From JAWKWH01 sp965204295 (GTDB taxonomy: Bacteria; Pseudomonadota; Alphaproteobacteria; Rhizobiales; Rhizobiaceae): a stretch of 64,000 nucleotides of DNA. The first letter of the stretch is position 1; each line of letters opens with the position of its first letter. The DNA is taken from positions 3,494,119 to 3,558,118 of the forward strand of contig OZ241973.1 of the NCBI GenBank assembly GCA_965204295.1. Reading direction: 5' to 3'. This document shows, piece after piece, positions 1 to 7,877 of the stretch. The position numbers were made by a program, and so were the translations under genes. A model generated the notes under the pieces. The model was given only the letters and a program-made list of their open reading frames with translations. It searched no databases and was not told the origin of the DNA.

Positions 1-315
1 GGATTCCGCGGGAGTGAGGGCGAGGGGCTTTTCGCACAACACCGGTTTGCGCGCGTTTAAGGCAGAGAGCGTCAGACCGGCATGGGTTGAGTCCGGGCTG
101 GCGATCAGGACCGCATCGACATCCCGCCGCCCTATCGTTTCGGTGGCGTTGGCGCTGATGTCCCGAGCACCGCAGGGGTCGGCGAGTTGGCGCGCCGTGG
201 CTTCGGACACATCACAGATCACCTGCAACGCGGCGCCCGGCACGTCCCTGGAAATTATGCGCGCGTGCTCCGCTCCCATCACACCGGCACCGATCAAGGC
301 AACCCGAACAGTCAA
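1..315 (-). CDS. Gfo/Idh/MocA-family NAD(P)-dependent oxidoreductase, N-terminal part (runs off the window)
   Basis: Reading leftwards from a TTG at 315 gives about 105 residues of a Rossmann fold. A dinucleotide-binding loop IGAGVMGAEHA lies at the extreme N-terminus, then AVLIASPDSTHA, then the family hallmark CEKPLAL near residue 98. Enzymes of this family oxidise or reduce sugars, inositols and related polyols in the cytoplasm. The C-terminal substrate domain lies outside the window, so the substrate cannot be named. No ATG or GTG is available in frame upstream, and the TTG has only a weak, very close purine stretch, so the start is provisional. The gene diverges from a LacI-type regulator across a palindrome, which suggests that the regulator controls it. 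Confidence 0.8.
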   Translation of the reverse strand, partial: MTVRVALIGAGVMGAEHARIISRDVPGAALQVICDVSEATARQLADPCGARDISANATETIGRRDVDAVLIASPDSTHAGLTLSALNARKPVLCEKPLALTPAES

Positions 316-411
316 CTCTCCAATTCGACGCCACCACCGACGACGACCTCCCTTTGCTCGCCAATTATGCGTTTCTTCCACCAGGTAATAAAGTGGATTG
401 ATCGGTTTTTC

Positions 412-428
412 TGATGTGAATCACATCA
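412..428. promoter_or_regulatory. Perfect 17-bp palindrome, candidate LacI-family operator
   Basis: The arms TGATGTGA and TCACATCA are exact reverse complements around a single central A. The site sits between the divergent oxidoreductase (start 315) and the LacI-type regulator (start 517), where an autoregulatory operator is expected. The odd-centred spacing differs from the CRP consensus, which has six bases between TGTGA and TCACA. The binding protein is inferred from position only. Confidence 0.55.
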
Positions 429-516
429 AATGGGACATAATCGATCCGAGCATCGCGGTATTTCGATCATAATTCGAGAGAATGACGTAAAACACCTCAA
501 AACGGGATACCAGGCA

Positions 517-1539
517 ATGAAACGGTCGAATTCCGCCAGACGCTGGAAAGGGCCGACTATCAGGGAAATAGCAGACCTGGCGGGCCTGAGTGTCGCTACG
601 GTTGACAGGGTAGTGAACGGCCGGCCGGGCGTCAGTAACAAAACACGCAAGCGGACAAACGCTGCGTTGCTGAAACTACGGAAATCAGCCTCGGTCGACG
701 AAGTGCTGCGGGTCGCGCTTCTTTGCGAGTCGGGAAAGACCTTCAACCGCGCAATTGACGATGCGGCAACCCTTATCAACCGATCCGTGGCCGGCGTCTC
801 GATTTTCGGAAGCTACTCCGAAACCACTAGGTCCGATCCCCGAACCCTCGCAGGAAAAATCGAAGAGGCCGGCGAAACCTCCGATGGCCTGATCCTGATT
901 GCGAGGGAGCACCCGGCTATCAACAATGCCGTCCGCAAGATGAAACGGAACAGTTTGCCGGTTGTCTGCCTCACCACCGACTTGCCGAGTTCGCGCTGGA
1001 ATATCTATATCGAAAATGATCAGTACGCCGCCGGCTGTGTCGCGGCGCAACTGATAGGACAGGCGCTGCCGCGATCGAAGCAAAAAATCCTGTTTGTGAT
1101 GAGCGTTCCGTTTCGCTGCCAGCAGGAGCGGGAGATGGGATTCCGGCGTGTGTTGCGATCCTCGTTTCCGCACCTGCGTATTGAAGAAAGGGTCATTTCG
1201 GACGACGTCCCCGAGACGACATTCGAGCAGTTACAGATATTCTTCGAAACCCATGAACCTCCATCGGCGGTGTACAATGTCGCGGGCGCAAATCGCGGCG
1301 TTGCACAGGCCCTGGAAGCCGCGGACTGCACGAACACGACAAAATTCGTCGGGCACGAACTGACGCCCATCTCCCAGCTCCTGTTGGAATCCGGGACGAT
1401 GGACTACGTGATTTCACACGATTTCAGAGCAGAGATGCAAACTGCGGTCCGATGGATTCAATCCTATCACGAAGGGATTGAAACCAACCCCGGACCCAGC
1501 CAAATTCTCGTCCACACGCGATATAATTGCAGCATTTAG
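517..1539 (+). CDS. LacI-family transcriptional regulator
   Basis: The 340-residue protein has an N-terminal LacI helix-turn-helix at about residues 14-46 (TIREIADLAGLSVATVDRVV then NGRPGVS) and a periplasmic-binding-protein-like effector domain. The effector region has family-typical stretches such as DGLILIAREHP, PVVCLTTDLP and GAGANRG-like VAGANRG, and it probably binds a sugar or sugar derivative. Starting at the ATG at 517 places the helix-turn-helix at the usual distance from the N-terminus; an upstream in-frame ATG at 430 would add 29 unrelated residues. It is transcribed away from the Gfo/Idh/MocA gene and probably represses it through the palindrome at 412-428. Confidence 0.88.
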   Translation: MKRSNSARRWKGPTIREIADLAGLSVATVDRVVNGRPGVSNKTRKRTNAALLKLRKSASVDEVLRVALLCESGKTFNRAIDDAATLINRSVAGVSIFGSYSETTRSDPRTLAGKIEEAGETSDGLILIAREHPAINNAVRKMKRNSLPVVCLTTDLPSSRWNIYIENDQYAAGCVAAQLIGQALPRSKQKILFVMSVPFRCQQEREMGFRRVLRSSFPHLRIEERVISDDVPETTFEQLQIFFETHEPPSAVYNVAGANRGVAQALEAADCTNTTKFVGHELTPISQLLLESGTMDYVISHDFRAEMQTAVRWIQSYHEGIETNPGPSQILVHTRYNCSI

Positions 1540-2037
1540 GATTTCGGCGCGTCGTTGAAGCCGCCTGGTTTCGATGGAGATCCGATTGCGCGGAAATGGC
1601 GGTCTCGGCTTTTTCCAATCGCCTCCAAGCTCCGTCGCTCGGACATTGAAACCGGATGCTTCCCATCATTGCCGCATTTGCCGGGAGTGTCTTGAATTTT
1701 GTGTATCCGGGTAGAACCATGCGGTTTTCGCCGCCTCACGGACCGCATTGCGCCGACCCTTTTCCATGTCGCTATATCGCTGTTCTGCACCGGTCTTGCA
1801 AATGCAACCAAAGCGTGCCTTTGGCAATTTTGTCGTTTCCGCGCAATCCGGCCGCGGATGGTTCGGCGCGGCGCGTGGTCCGGGAGAATGGTTGTCAAAT
1901 TTGCGGTTTCGATACTGCCTCATTCGTCAGGAAATAACGGGCAATTCGGGTGGGAAAGGCGGTGACGCTTGCTCTCCGACCATGGAGAAAGTTAAACAAC
2001 GCAATACGATTGCAACACGGGTTTACCGCTGCGTTTC
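1540..2037. other. Intergenic stretch without a recognisable gene
   Basis: About 500 bases separate the LacI-type gene from the aminotransferase gene. Short open frames exist on both strands but none has a recognisable domain, a convincing ribosome-binding site or a consistent coding pattern. No strong hairpin followed by a T-run was seen. It probably carries the promoter of the downstream aminotransferase operon. Confidence 0.5.
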
Positions 2038-3357
2038 ATGTCTCACATATTCCCAAGACACACCAAAGGGAAATTTCCCGTCGCCGTTCGTGGAGACGGC
2101 TGTTATCTGATCGACAGCGACGGCAAGCGTTATTTCGACGGCTCCGGAGGCGCTGCGGTGTCTTGTCTGGGACATTCGGACGAGGCCGTTCGGGAGGCAG
2201 TCAAGTGGCAAATCGACGAACTCGCCTTCGCGCATACCGGATTCCTGACATCGCAACCCGCAGAGCAACTGGCCGACCTGCTGATTGCGAACGCCCCGGG
2301 AGAGCTTGATCGCGTTTATTTCGTGTCAGGCGGTTCCGAGGCGGTCGAAGCGGCCATCAAGCTTGCGCGCCAGTACTTTGTCGAAATCGGACAGCCCGAG
2401 CGAAGACTCCTGATCGCACGCAGGCAAAGCTATCACGGCAACACGCTCGGCGCACTCGCGGCAGGCGGAAACGAATGGCGCAGAAAACCGTTCGCGCCAT
2501 TGATGATCGAAACATCGCACATATCGCCCTGCTATGAATATCGCGACAGGCAGTCGGATGAATCCGTCGAAGCTTACGGACGGCGGGCAGCCGATAAACT
2601 CGAACAGGAAATTTTGAGACTCGGGTCCGAAAACGTCATGGCGTTCATTGCGGAGCCTGTCGTCGGCGCGACGATGGGAGCGGTTCCGCCGGTTCCCGGG
2701 TATTTCGCGCGCATACGGAATATCTGCGACAGACATGGCGTCCTCCTGATCCTCGACGAGGTCATGTGCGGAATGGGAAGAACCGGTTCCTTGTTTGCCT
2801 GTGAACAGGAAGGGATCGCGCCTGATATAGTGACCATCGCGAAGGGACTGGGCGCCGGATATCAGCCGATCGGCGCAGCCCTTTGCACAGGCTCGATCTA
2901 CCGGTCTTTCGAAAACGGATCCGGATATTTTCAGCACGGACACACCTATATCGGTCACCCGACCGCCTGCGCGGCCGGAAAGGCGGTCGTCCGCGCCATT
3001 CTGGATCGCGAATTGCCGGCGCGGGTCCGCGAGATGGGTAAGAAACTCGATAGCGCGCTGCAATCGGGTTTTGAACGGCATCCGAATGTCGGCGATATCA
3101 GGGGGCGCGGTCTGTTCATCGGGATTGAAATCGTTCGCGATCGGGAAACCAAACAGCCTTTCGATCCGTCCCGGGCGATCAACGCCAGGTTAAAGAAGGC
3201 CGCATTCGAAGCCGGACTGATCTGTTATCCCATGGGCGGCACGATCGATGGCGTGCGCGGCGACCATGTTTTGCTGGCCCCGCCCTTCATTCTGGACGAT
3301 GCCCAGATTGGCGAGATCGTCGAAAAGCTGAGCCATGCGTTTGAGACCGTGTTGTGA
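2038..3357 (+). CDS. Class III (omega-type) pyridoxal-phosphate aminotransferase
   Basis: The 439-residue protein is full length for the class III aminotransferase fold. Visible landmarks are FDGSGGAAVSCLGH near residue 34, VSGGSEAVEAAIKLARQY, YHGNTLGALAAGG, the cofactor aspartate segment LILDEVMCGMGRTG, and the Schiff-base lysine in TIAKGLGAGYQPIGA. Such enzymes move an amino group from omega-amino acids, diamines or amino ketones to pyruvate or 2-oxoglutarate in the cytoplasm. The stop overlaps the GTG of the next gene (GTGA), so the two are translationally coupled. That partner cleaves beta-keto amino acids, which points to catabolism of a beta- or omega-amino acid. The ATG at 2038 has no obvious Shine-Dalgarno sequence. 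Confidence 0.9.
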   Translation: MSHIFPRHTKGKFPVAVRGDGCYLIDSDGKRYFDGSGGAAVSCLGHSDEAVREAVKWQIDELAFAHTGFLTSQPAEQLADLLIANAPGELDRVYFVSGGSEAVEAAIKLARQYFVEIGQPERRLLIARRQSYHGNTLGALAAGGNEWRRKPFAPLMIETSHISPCYEYRDRQSDESVEAYGRRAADKLEQEILRLGSENVMAFIAEPVVGATMGAVPPVPGYFARIRNICDRHGVLLILDEVMCGMGRTGSLFACEQEGIAPDIVTIAKGLGAGYQPIGAALCTGSIYRSFENGSGYFQHGHTYIGHPTACAAGKAVVRAILDRELPARVREMGKKLDSALQSGFERHPNVGDIRGRGLFIGIEIVRDRETKQPFDPSRAINARLKKAAFEAGLICYPMGGTIDGVRGDHVLLAPPFILDDAQIGEIVEKLSHAFETVL

Positions 3358-4139
3358 AGGAACTTCCACGCATCATGGTTGCGCCAAACGGGGCCCGGCG
3401 CACCAAAAATGATCATCCGCGTCTTCCTGTCACCATCGACGAGATCGTGACCTGCGCCGCGCAATGCCATACCGCCGGCGCCGGCGCCATTCACGCGCAT
3501 ATGCGCGATGAAAACCGGGTCCATGTGCTGGATGCCGGCCTGTATCGCGAACTCGTCGGCGAAATGTCCTTGCGTGTGCCTGGGATGGACGTGCAGATCA
3601 CCACCGAAGCGGCGGGCCGGTACTCGTCCGAAGATCAGCGAAAACTCGTCCGGGAGGTCATGCCGGCCGCGGTTTCGGTTTCCCTGTCCGAAATGTTCTC
3701 GGACGGCGACCGGATTGCGGCGATCGATTTCTATCAATGGGCCTTGGCCGCCGGAATATCGGTACAACATATAGTGTACGGCGTCGCCGAGTTTTCGGAG
3801 TTTATCGAACTGGCGTCCCGCGCCGAAATTCCACCCGGGCGTCACCAGCTTTTGTTCGTCCTTGGACGATACGCGCCGGGGCAAAACAGCGATCCGGCGG
3901 ATCTCGACGCATTCCTGGATGCGATTGATTCGCGGGCCGCCACATTGGATTTGGATTGGGCGGCGTGCGCGTTTGGAATACGGCAGCAAATGTGTCTTGT
4001 CGAAGCCATGAGGCGGGGCGGCAAGGCGCGCGTCGGCTTTGAAAACGGCTTCCGGCTGCGCAACGGTCTCGTGGCGCGCGACAATGCCGACCTGGTTGAC
4101 GATCTGGTGAAACGGACGGCGTTGGAGGCGGGTCGGTAA
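3354..4139 (+). CDS. Beta-keto acid cleavage enzyme (BKACE, DUF849) family
   Basis: The 261-residue TIM-barrel protein shows the BKACE pattern: N-terminal VAPNGARRTKND, then LPVTIDEIV, the metal-binding HAHMRD loop near residue 48, QITTEAAGRYS in the middle, and VGFENGFRLRNG near the C-terminus. The family uses a divalent metal and acetyl-CoA to cleave beta-keto acids into acetoacetate plus a new CoA thioester; 3-keto-5-aminohexanoate in lysine fermentation is the classic substrate. The gene starts at a GTG inside the stop of the aminotransferase gene. The pair could take an amino acid through transamination to a beta-keto acid that is then cleaved. The true substrate is not visible. The protein is slightly shorter than most members. 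Confidence 0.85.
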   Translation: MKELPRIMVAPNGARRTKNDHPRLPVTIDEIVTCAAQCHTAGAGAIHAHMRDENRVHVLDAGLYRELVGEMSLRVPGMDVQITTEAAGRYSSEDQRKLVREVMPAAVSVSLSEMFSDGDRIAAIDFYQWALAAGISVQHIVYGVAEFSEFIELASRAEIPPGRHQLLFVLGRYAPGQNSDPADLDAFLDAIDSRAATLDLDWAACAFGIRQQMCLVEAMRRGGKARVGFENGFRLRNGLVARDNADLVDDLVKRTALEAGR

Positions 4140-4215
4140 AGCCGCGGCCGTCAGTACGGGGCGGGAGCAGGAAGAGGGGGAGGCCCTGTCCGCCGCTCCG
4201 AGGGGCGCACGTCCG

Positions 4216-5475
4216 TCAGAACCGCCGCTCCACGCCCACGGTTACGTTGATGTCGCGCCAGGAATATGCTCTGGCGCGGGACTTCACCCGCTGATACGTG
4301 ACCGTGGCGTAAGGAGTGAAGCCGTTCGCCAGGATGATCCGGCTGCTTTCGACGGTCAGCGCTGCTCCGGTCCCCGTCTCGTCAAGACTTTCCACATAGA
4401 CCGACCCCGCGTTATCGAACAGCTTCCGTTCGATGAACGCGCTCGGCCTGAGGGTGATCCCCCGGCCAACGTCGAACGCGCCGAACGCGGTCAGGCGGAA
4501 CCGCTGAAAGGCGTCCGGTTCGAACTCCGCGTCCTTGTCTTCGAACGCCAGTCGCGCGCCCAGAGAGGCTCTGGGCGAGACAGGGCGCGTGGCCGTCAGG
4601 CCGAGGGTCACGGCCTGTCCGTCCCGGCTGTCATTGCGCCGGTGATCGATATCGTGCCACGCCGAGGAAACGGCCAGCGTCGCCCCGGTGTCATAACGCC
4701 GCCCGAACGTGGCGCGGAACCCGACGCGGTCTTCCCAGCCCGACCCGCTCAGGAAGCGGCGCGACGCCAAAGGCGCGACGGTCAGCGTGGAGCGCGGCCA
4801 GATGAACCGCGCGCCGGCCTCTGCCGTAAGCGTCAGGTCATCGAACCGCGATCCCGGCCCTTCGTCGCCCGCGGCGACGATCCGGGCGAAGCCCAGCGTC
4901 CGGCGCTTTGGCCCGGACAATCCCGGGAGGTCTCGGCGCAGAGCCGCGCTGAAGGAAAAACGCAGGCCGGGAACTGTCCCGGGGTCGCGATCCAGCGTGA
5001 AGGGAAGCGCTCCGCCTCCCACATCCAGAAGAAGCGTATCGCTCTCGTAGTCGCGGGTATTGCCCAGTTGCGCGACGGCGACATCCGCATCCCATTCAAA
5101 GCCCCGGCGGGAGTCTATCGCCCGGATGAACGACAGTATGTTCGCGCGCACGGGTTCGGGGATGTCGCCCGAGAGCGCCGAAAGAAATTCCGCGCGGGCG
5201 CGGCGCCATTGCCCCGAGTCGAAATAGGCCCGGGCCAGTTCGAGGCGCACCCGCACGAGGTCGGGATTCCGCGACAGGATATTTGCAAAGATCGCCGCCG
5301 CCGCGCGGGGCCGGCCCGCGTTCAAGAGGGCCAGGCCGGTTTCAAACCGGAGCGCGGTTACCCCGGGTCCGGAATCGACCGATACCGTCCGGGCGGCCTC
5401 GCTGCGGGCCGCCACCGGCGACGATATGGCCAGGACGGCGCTCAGCAACAGGGCGTAAACCGGACGGGGCATCAT
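4216..5475 (-). CDS. Slam-type surface lipoprotein assembly modifier (TPR plus DUF560 beta-barrel)
   Basis: The 419-residue precursor has a signal peptide ending near SSPVAA (residue 23), TPR-like helices at about 40-115 (ALLNAGRPRAAAAIF; LARAYFDSGQWRRARAEF), then alternating amphipathic strands to a terminal VTVGVERRF. A closing aromatic residue is typical of outer-membrane barrels. Slam proteins sit in the outer membrane and move lipoproteins or TbpB-barrel proteins to the cell surface. Immediately upstream on the same strand is a TbpB-like C-terminal domain without a start codon, the expected class of Slam cargo. That context strengthens the assignment, but the cargo gene itself looks destroyed. 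Confidence 0.82.
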   Translation of the reverse strand: MMPRPVYALLLSAVLAISSPVAARSEAARTVSVDSGPGVTALRFETGLALLNAGRPRAAAAIFANILSRNPDLVRVRLELARAYFDSGQWRRARAEFLSALSGDIPEPVRANILSFIRAIDSRRGFEWDADVAVAQLGNTRDYESDTLLLDVGGGALPFTLDRDPGTVPGLRFSFSAALRRDLPGLSGPKRRTLGFARIVAAGDEGPGSRFDDLTLTAEAGARFIWPRSTLTVAPLASRRFLSGSGWEDRVGFRATFGRRYDTGATLAVSSAWHDIDHRRNDSRDGQAVTLGLTATRPVSPRASLGARLAFEDKDAEFEPDAFQRFRLTAFGAFDVGRGITLRPSAFIERKLFDNAGSVYVESLDETGTGAALTVESSRIILANGFTPYATVTYQRVKSRARAYSWRDINVTVGVERRF

Positions 5476-5537
5476 CGGGAGATGTCACAGACGGGGGCCG
5501 CTCACCGGTGGTCGGCCCGTCAATTTGCGGAAGCGGC

Positions 5538-5885
5538 CTACTCCCTAATCGCGCCAAATGCGCCGACGATGTTGTCGCTTTCAAAGATTCCGAGAGCCTC
5601 GGCATGGTCCGGTCCGACAAAACCGCCCAGGATACTGTTCCCGGGCTGACCGTCCGCAAAGATCCCGTCTTGACCCACCGCAAGATTTTCGAAGTCTATC
5701 CTCAATGTCGCATGTGGGCTTCCGCGATCGAGATCAACGATATCGGTGAAGTGCGCGTCGACCTCGTTGTCGGCGGAGGCGTATATCAGTTCGGCGTCCC
5801 CCTGCAGGATGTTGCCGCGATGAGCGCCGCCGACCGGCCACAGGCGCTCGGTCTCGGCAATCCAAGGGTTTTGGGAGACGCCGGT
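5538..5885 (-). pseudogene. Start-less C-terminal TbpB-like beta-barrel domain, remnant of a Slam cargo protein
   Basis: Starting directly after the TGA of the DsbA-like gene and in the same frame, 115 codons encode a domain ending LGGFVGPDHAEALGIFESD, then NIVGAFGAIRE and a TAG stop. The GGFxGPxAxExxGxF...GAFGAxR ending is the hallmark of the TbpB barrel (PF01298-type) found in transferrin-binding-protein-like and other Slam-exported proteins. No ATG, GTG or TTG occurs in frame in the first half; the first standard starts (a TTG and a GTG) lie within the second half of the domain, too late to make a barrel. No signal peptide or lipobox is attached. The slam gene begins about 60 bases downstream. 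I read this as the tail of a lost cargo gene; readthrough of the dsbA stop is a less likely alternative. Confidence 0.72.
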
Positions 5886-6623
5886 TCAGCAGACCGTGCT
5901 TTGACATGCCCGGAAGTTGGCCACTTTTTCGGTCAGAACCGCACGGCCAAGCGCGCCGAACACCACTTCGTCGCCGACCACGTAGGAGGGGGTGCCGGTA
6001 ATCGACAATTCATTGGCAAGCTCATAGGTTTTCGCAAACGCCGCCTGAATTTCGGGATTTTGCATCTCCTTGCGAAGGTCCGCCTCACTGGCGCCAAGGT
6101 CCACGGCAACGCGCATGGCCTTTTCCTCGCCGGCCAGGCCTGGCCCGTTGAGCACCTCACGATGGAAATCCGCGTATTTGTCTGGATGCAGGGCGCGGAA
6201 GGCCATCGAAACAATATGAGCCCTTTGCGAATCCGGTCCCAGAATCGGAAACTCTTTCAGGGCAAATCGCAGTTCGGGGTCTTTTCTGACCATCTCATCC
6301 ATGTCGGCCATGGCGCGTTTGCAGAAACCGCAATTGTAATCGAAAAACTCCACGACCGTGATCTCGCCATCGGGATTTCCGACGATCCCGTCGTAACCGG
6401 CGTTGAATATCTCATTCGCCTGCTCGGTGATTGTCGCCGTCCGCGCGAGACGTTGTTCCTGCTGCTGTCTGATTTCTAGCGCGGTTTGGGCCGAGGTCAG
6501 GGCCGGCGGGTTTGCGCCTGTCACCACGCCCCGAGCGCGCTCGGCAAAGCCTGGACTGCTGCTACAACCCGACAGGGCGATTCCCGCCGCACAGAAGACG
6601 ATAAACAACATAATACGAATCAT
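5886..6623 (-). CDS. DsbA-family thiol-disulfide oxidoreductase, lipoprotein
   Basis: From the ATG at 6623, which is preceded by a GGGG-rich ribosome-binding site, the protein has 245 residues. A lipoprotein signal with lipobox ALSGC ends near residue 20. A thioredoxin/DsbA fold follows, with active site CGFC in FFDYNCGFCKRA and the cis-proline loop GTPSYVV. It should form or isomerise disulfides in periplasmic proteins while anchored to a membrane. Longer in-frame starts upstream (to 6803) add sequence unlike any signal peptide, so 6623 is preferred. The final CQSTVC gives two extra cysteines. It lies between the BMP importer and the Slam cluster on the same strand and may have been placed there by the event that truncated the TbpB-like gene. 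Confidence 0.88.
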   Translation of the reverse strand: MIRIMLFIVFCAAGIALSGCSSSPGFAERARGVVTGANPPALTSAQTALEIRQQQEQRLARTATITEQANEIFNAGYDGIVGNPDGEITVVEFFDYNCGFCKRAMADMDEMVRKDPELRFALKEFPILGPDSQRAHIVSMAFRALHPDKYADFHREVLNGPGLAGEEKAMRVAVDLGASEADLRKEMQNPEIQAAFAKTYELANELSITGTPSYVVGDEVVFGALGRAVLTEKVANFRACQSTVC

Positions 6624-6732
6624 GGAAATGTCCCCGTTTTTATTCAGATAAACGCCCACCCCGGCACTCTGCAAGACGATTATGTTGTCCGCAAACCTGT
6701 CAAGGAAAAACGCCAGTGCCCGCCGAATGAAA

Positions 6733-6756
6733 AAGGGCGCCGCAACGGGCGCCCTT
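6733..6756 (-). terminator. Intrinsic terminator of the BMP transporter operon
   Basis: A 9-bp perfect stem (AAGGGCGCC paired with GGCGCCCTT) with a 6-base loop lies 13 bases past the stop of the BMP gene. On the minus strand it is followed by a short T-run. Position and shape fit a rho-independent terminator that separates the transporter operon from the dsbA-like gene. Confidence 0.7.
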
Positions 6757-6768
6757 CCCGTCATCCGG

Positions 6769-7839
6769 TTATCGGGGCAGTGTGTCGTCCACGCCCGCGA
6801 CATAGAAATTCATGCCAAGAAGCGCGCCGAGGTCGGCCTGTTCGCCTTCCTTGAGCCATTCCGATCCGTCCTGCTTCATGATCGGCCCGGTGAAGGGCTC
6901 CAATTCCCCGGAGGCGATCATGGCAGTGGTTTCCTCGGCCAGAGCCTTCACGTCGTCCGGCATATTGGTGAATGGCGCCATGACGACATTGCCTTCGGCC
7001 AGACCATGCCAGACGTCATGCTGCTCCCAATCGCCGTCGATCACCGCTTTGACGCGCTCGACGTAATAGGGACCCCAATCGTCGATGATCGCGGTCAGTT
7101 GGGTTTCCCTGCCGAAGGCGATCATGTCGGACGCCTGACCGAAAGCCTTGACGCCGCGTTCGGCCGCCACCTGCATCGGCGCCGTCGAATCGGTATGCTG
7201 CGTGACGATATCGACGCCCTGGTCGATCAGCGCCTTCGCGGCATCGGCTTCGCGGCCCGGATCGAACCAGGTGTTCGCCCAGACGACTTTCAGCTTGAAG
7301 TCGGGGTTGATCGACTGCGCGCCGAGAATGAACGAATTGATGCCACGCACCACTTCCGGGATCGGGAACGATGCAATGTAGCCGGCCACGCCCGTCGTCG
7401 ACATTTTCGCCGCGATTTGGCCCTGGACGTAGCGGCCCTGATAGAATTTCGACGAGTAGGTCGAAACATTCTCATGTTCGCGCTTGTATCCCGTGGCGTG
7501 CTCGAATTTCACATCCTTGAACTTGCCGGCGACCTTGTTGGTCGCATCCATGTAGCCGAATGAGGTCGTGAAGATAATGTTGCAGCCGGAGCGGGCAAAA
7601 CGCTCCAGCGCACGCTCCGAATCCGCGCCTTCCGGCACACTTTCCAGATACGCCGTTTCCACCGCGTCGCCAAATTCCTTTTCGACATCAAGACGGCCCC
7701 GATCATGCTGGTACGACCAGCCGAAATCGCCGATCGGACCGACATAGATAAAGCACGCCTTCGTCCTGGCTTCGACCGCCCCCGCCGCCATGGCGGCGAT
7801 TGCCGCCGAAGCCAATAGTGTCGTCATTGTTTTCATCAT
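6769..7839 (-). CDS. BMP-family (PnrA/Med-like) ABC transporter substrate-binding protein
   Basis: The 356-residue precursor starts at an ATG with a strong GGAGGAACC ribosome-binding site. A signal peptide ends near AAGAVEA. The mature protein shows the basic membrane protein pattern: YVGPIGDFGWSYQHDRG, then IIFTTSFGYMDA, GYIASFPIPEVVRGINSF, and VTQHTDSTAPMQVA. These proteins bind nucleosides or related compounds in the periplasm and deliver them to the paired permeases. It is the last gene of a four-gene importer operon (ATPase, two permeases, binding protein) and is followed by a terminator hairpin. The ligand is inferred only from family and could be a purine nucleoside or a related base. 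Confidence 0.92.
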   Translation of the reverse strand: MMKTMTTLLASAAIAAMAAGAVEARTKACFIYVGPIGDFGWSYQHDRGRLDVEKEFGDAVETAYLESVPEGADSERALERFARSGCNIIFTTSFGYMDATNKVAGKFKDVKFEHATGYKREHENVSTYSSKFYQGRYVQGQIAAKMSTTGVAGYIASFPIPEVVRGINSFILGAQSINPDFKLKVVWANTWFDPGREADAAKALIDQGVDIVTQHTDSTAPMQVAAERGVKAFGQASDMIAFGRETQLTAIIDDWGPYYVERVKAVIDGDWEQHDVWHGLAEGNVVMAPFTNMPDDVKALAEETTAMIASGELEPFTGPIMKQDGSEWLKEGEQADLGALLGMNFYVAGVDDTLPR

Positions 7840-7877
7840 TGAGGTTCCTCCGTTGGATTATGAAACTGTCCCGGCGA

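Noticed and set aside
14..388. Plus-strand open frame at the left end
   Set aside because: It is antisense to the Gfo/Idh/MocA gene, which has clear motifs on the minus strand; the plus-strand product has no recognisable domain.
1656..1937. Possible small genes in the gap after the LacI-type gene
   Set aside because: No conserved motif, no ribosome-binding site and competing frames on both strands.
5538..5888. Genome-wide recoding of TGA as an amino acid, suggested by domains that continue in frame after TGA here and at 61363
   Set aside because: Many intact genes in the window end at TGA exactly where their families end, often in GTGA or ATGA overlaps with the next gene (2038-3357, 51939-52826, 30676-31002). 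Two in-frame continuations can arise by chance.
5283..6479. Long plus-strand open frame of about 400 codons
   Set aside because: It runs antisense through slam, the TbpB-like remnant and the dsbA-like gene; all three have clear family motifs on the minus strand.
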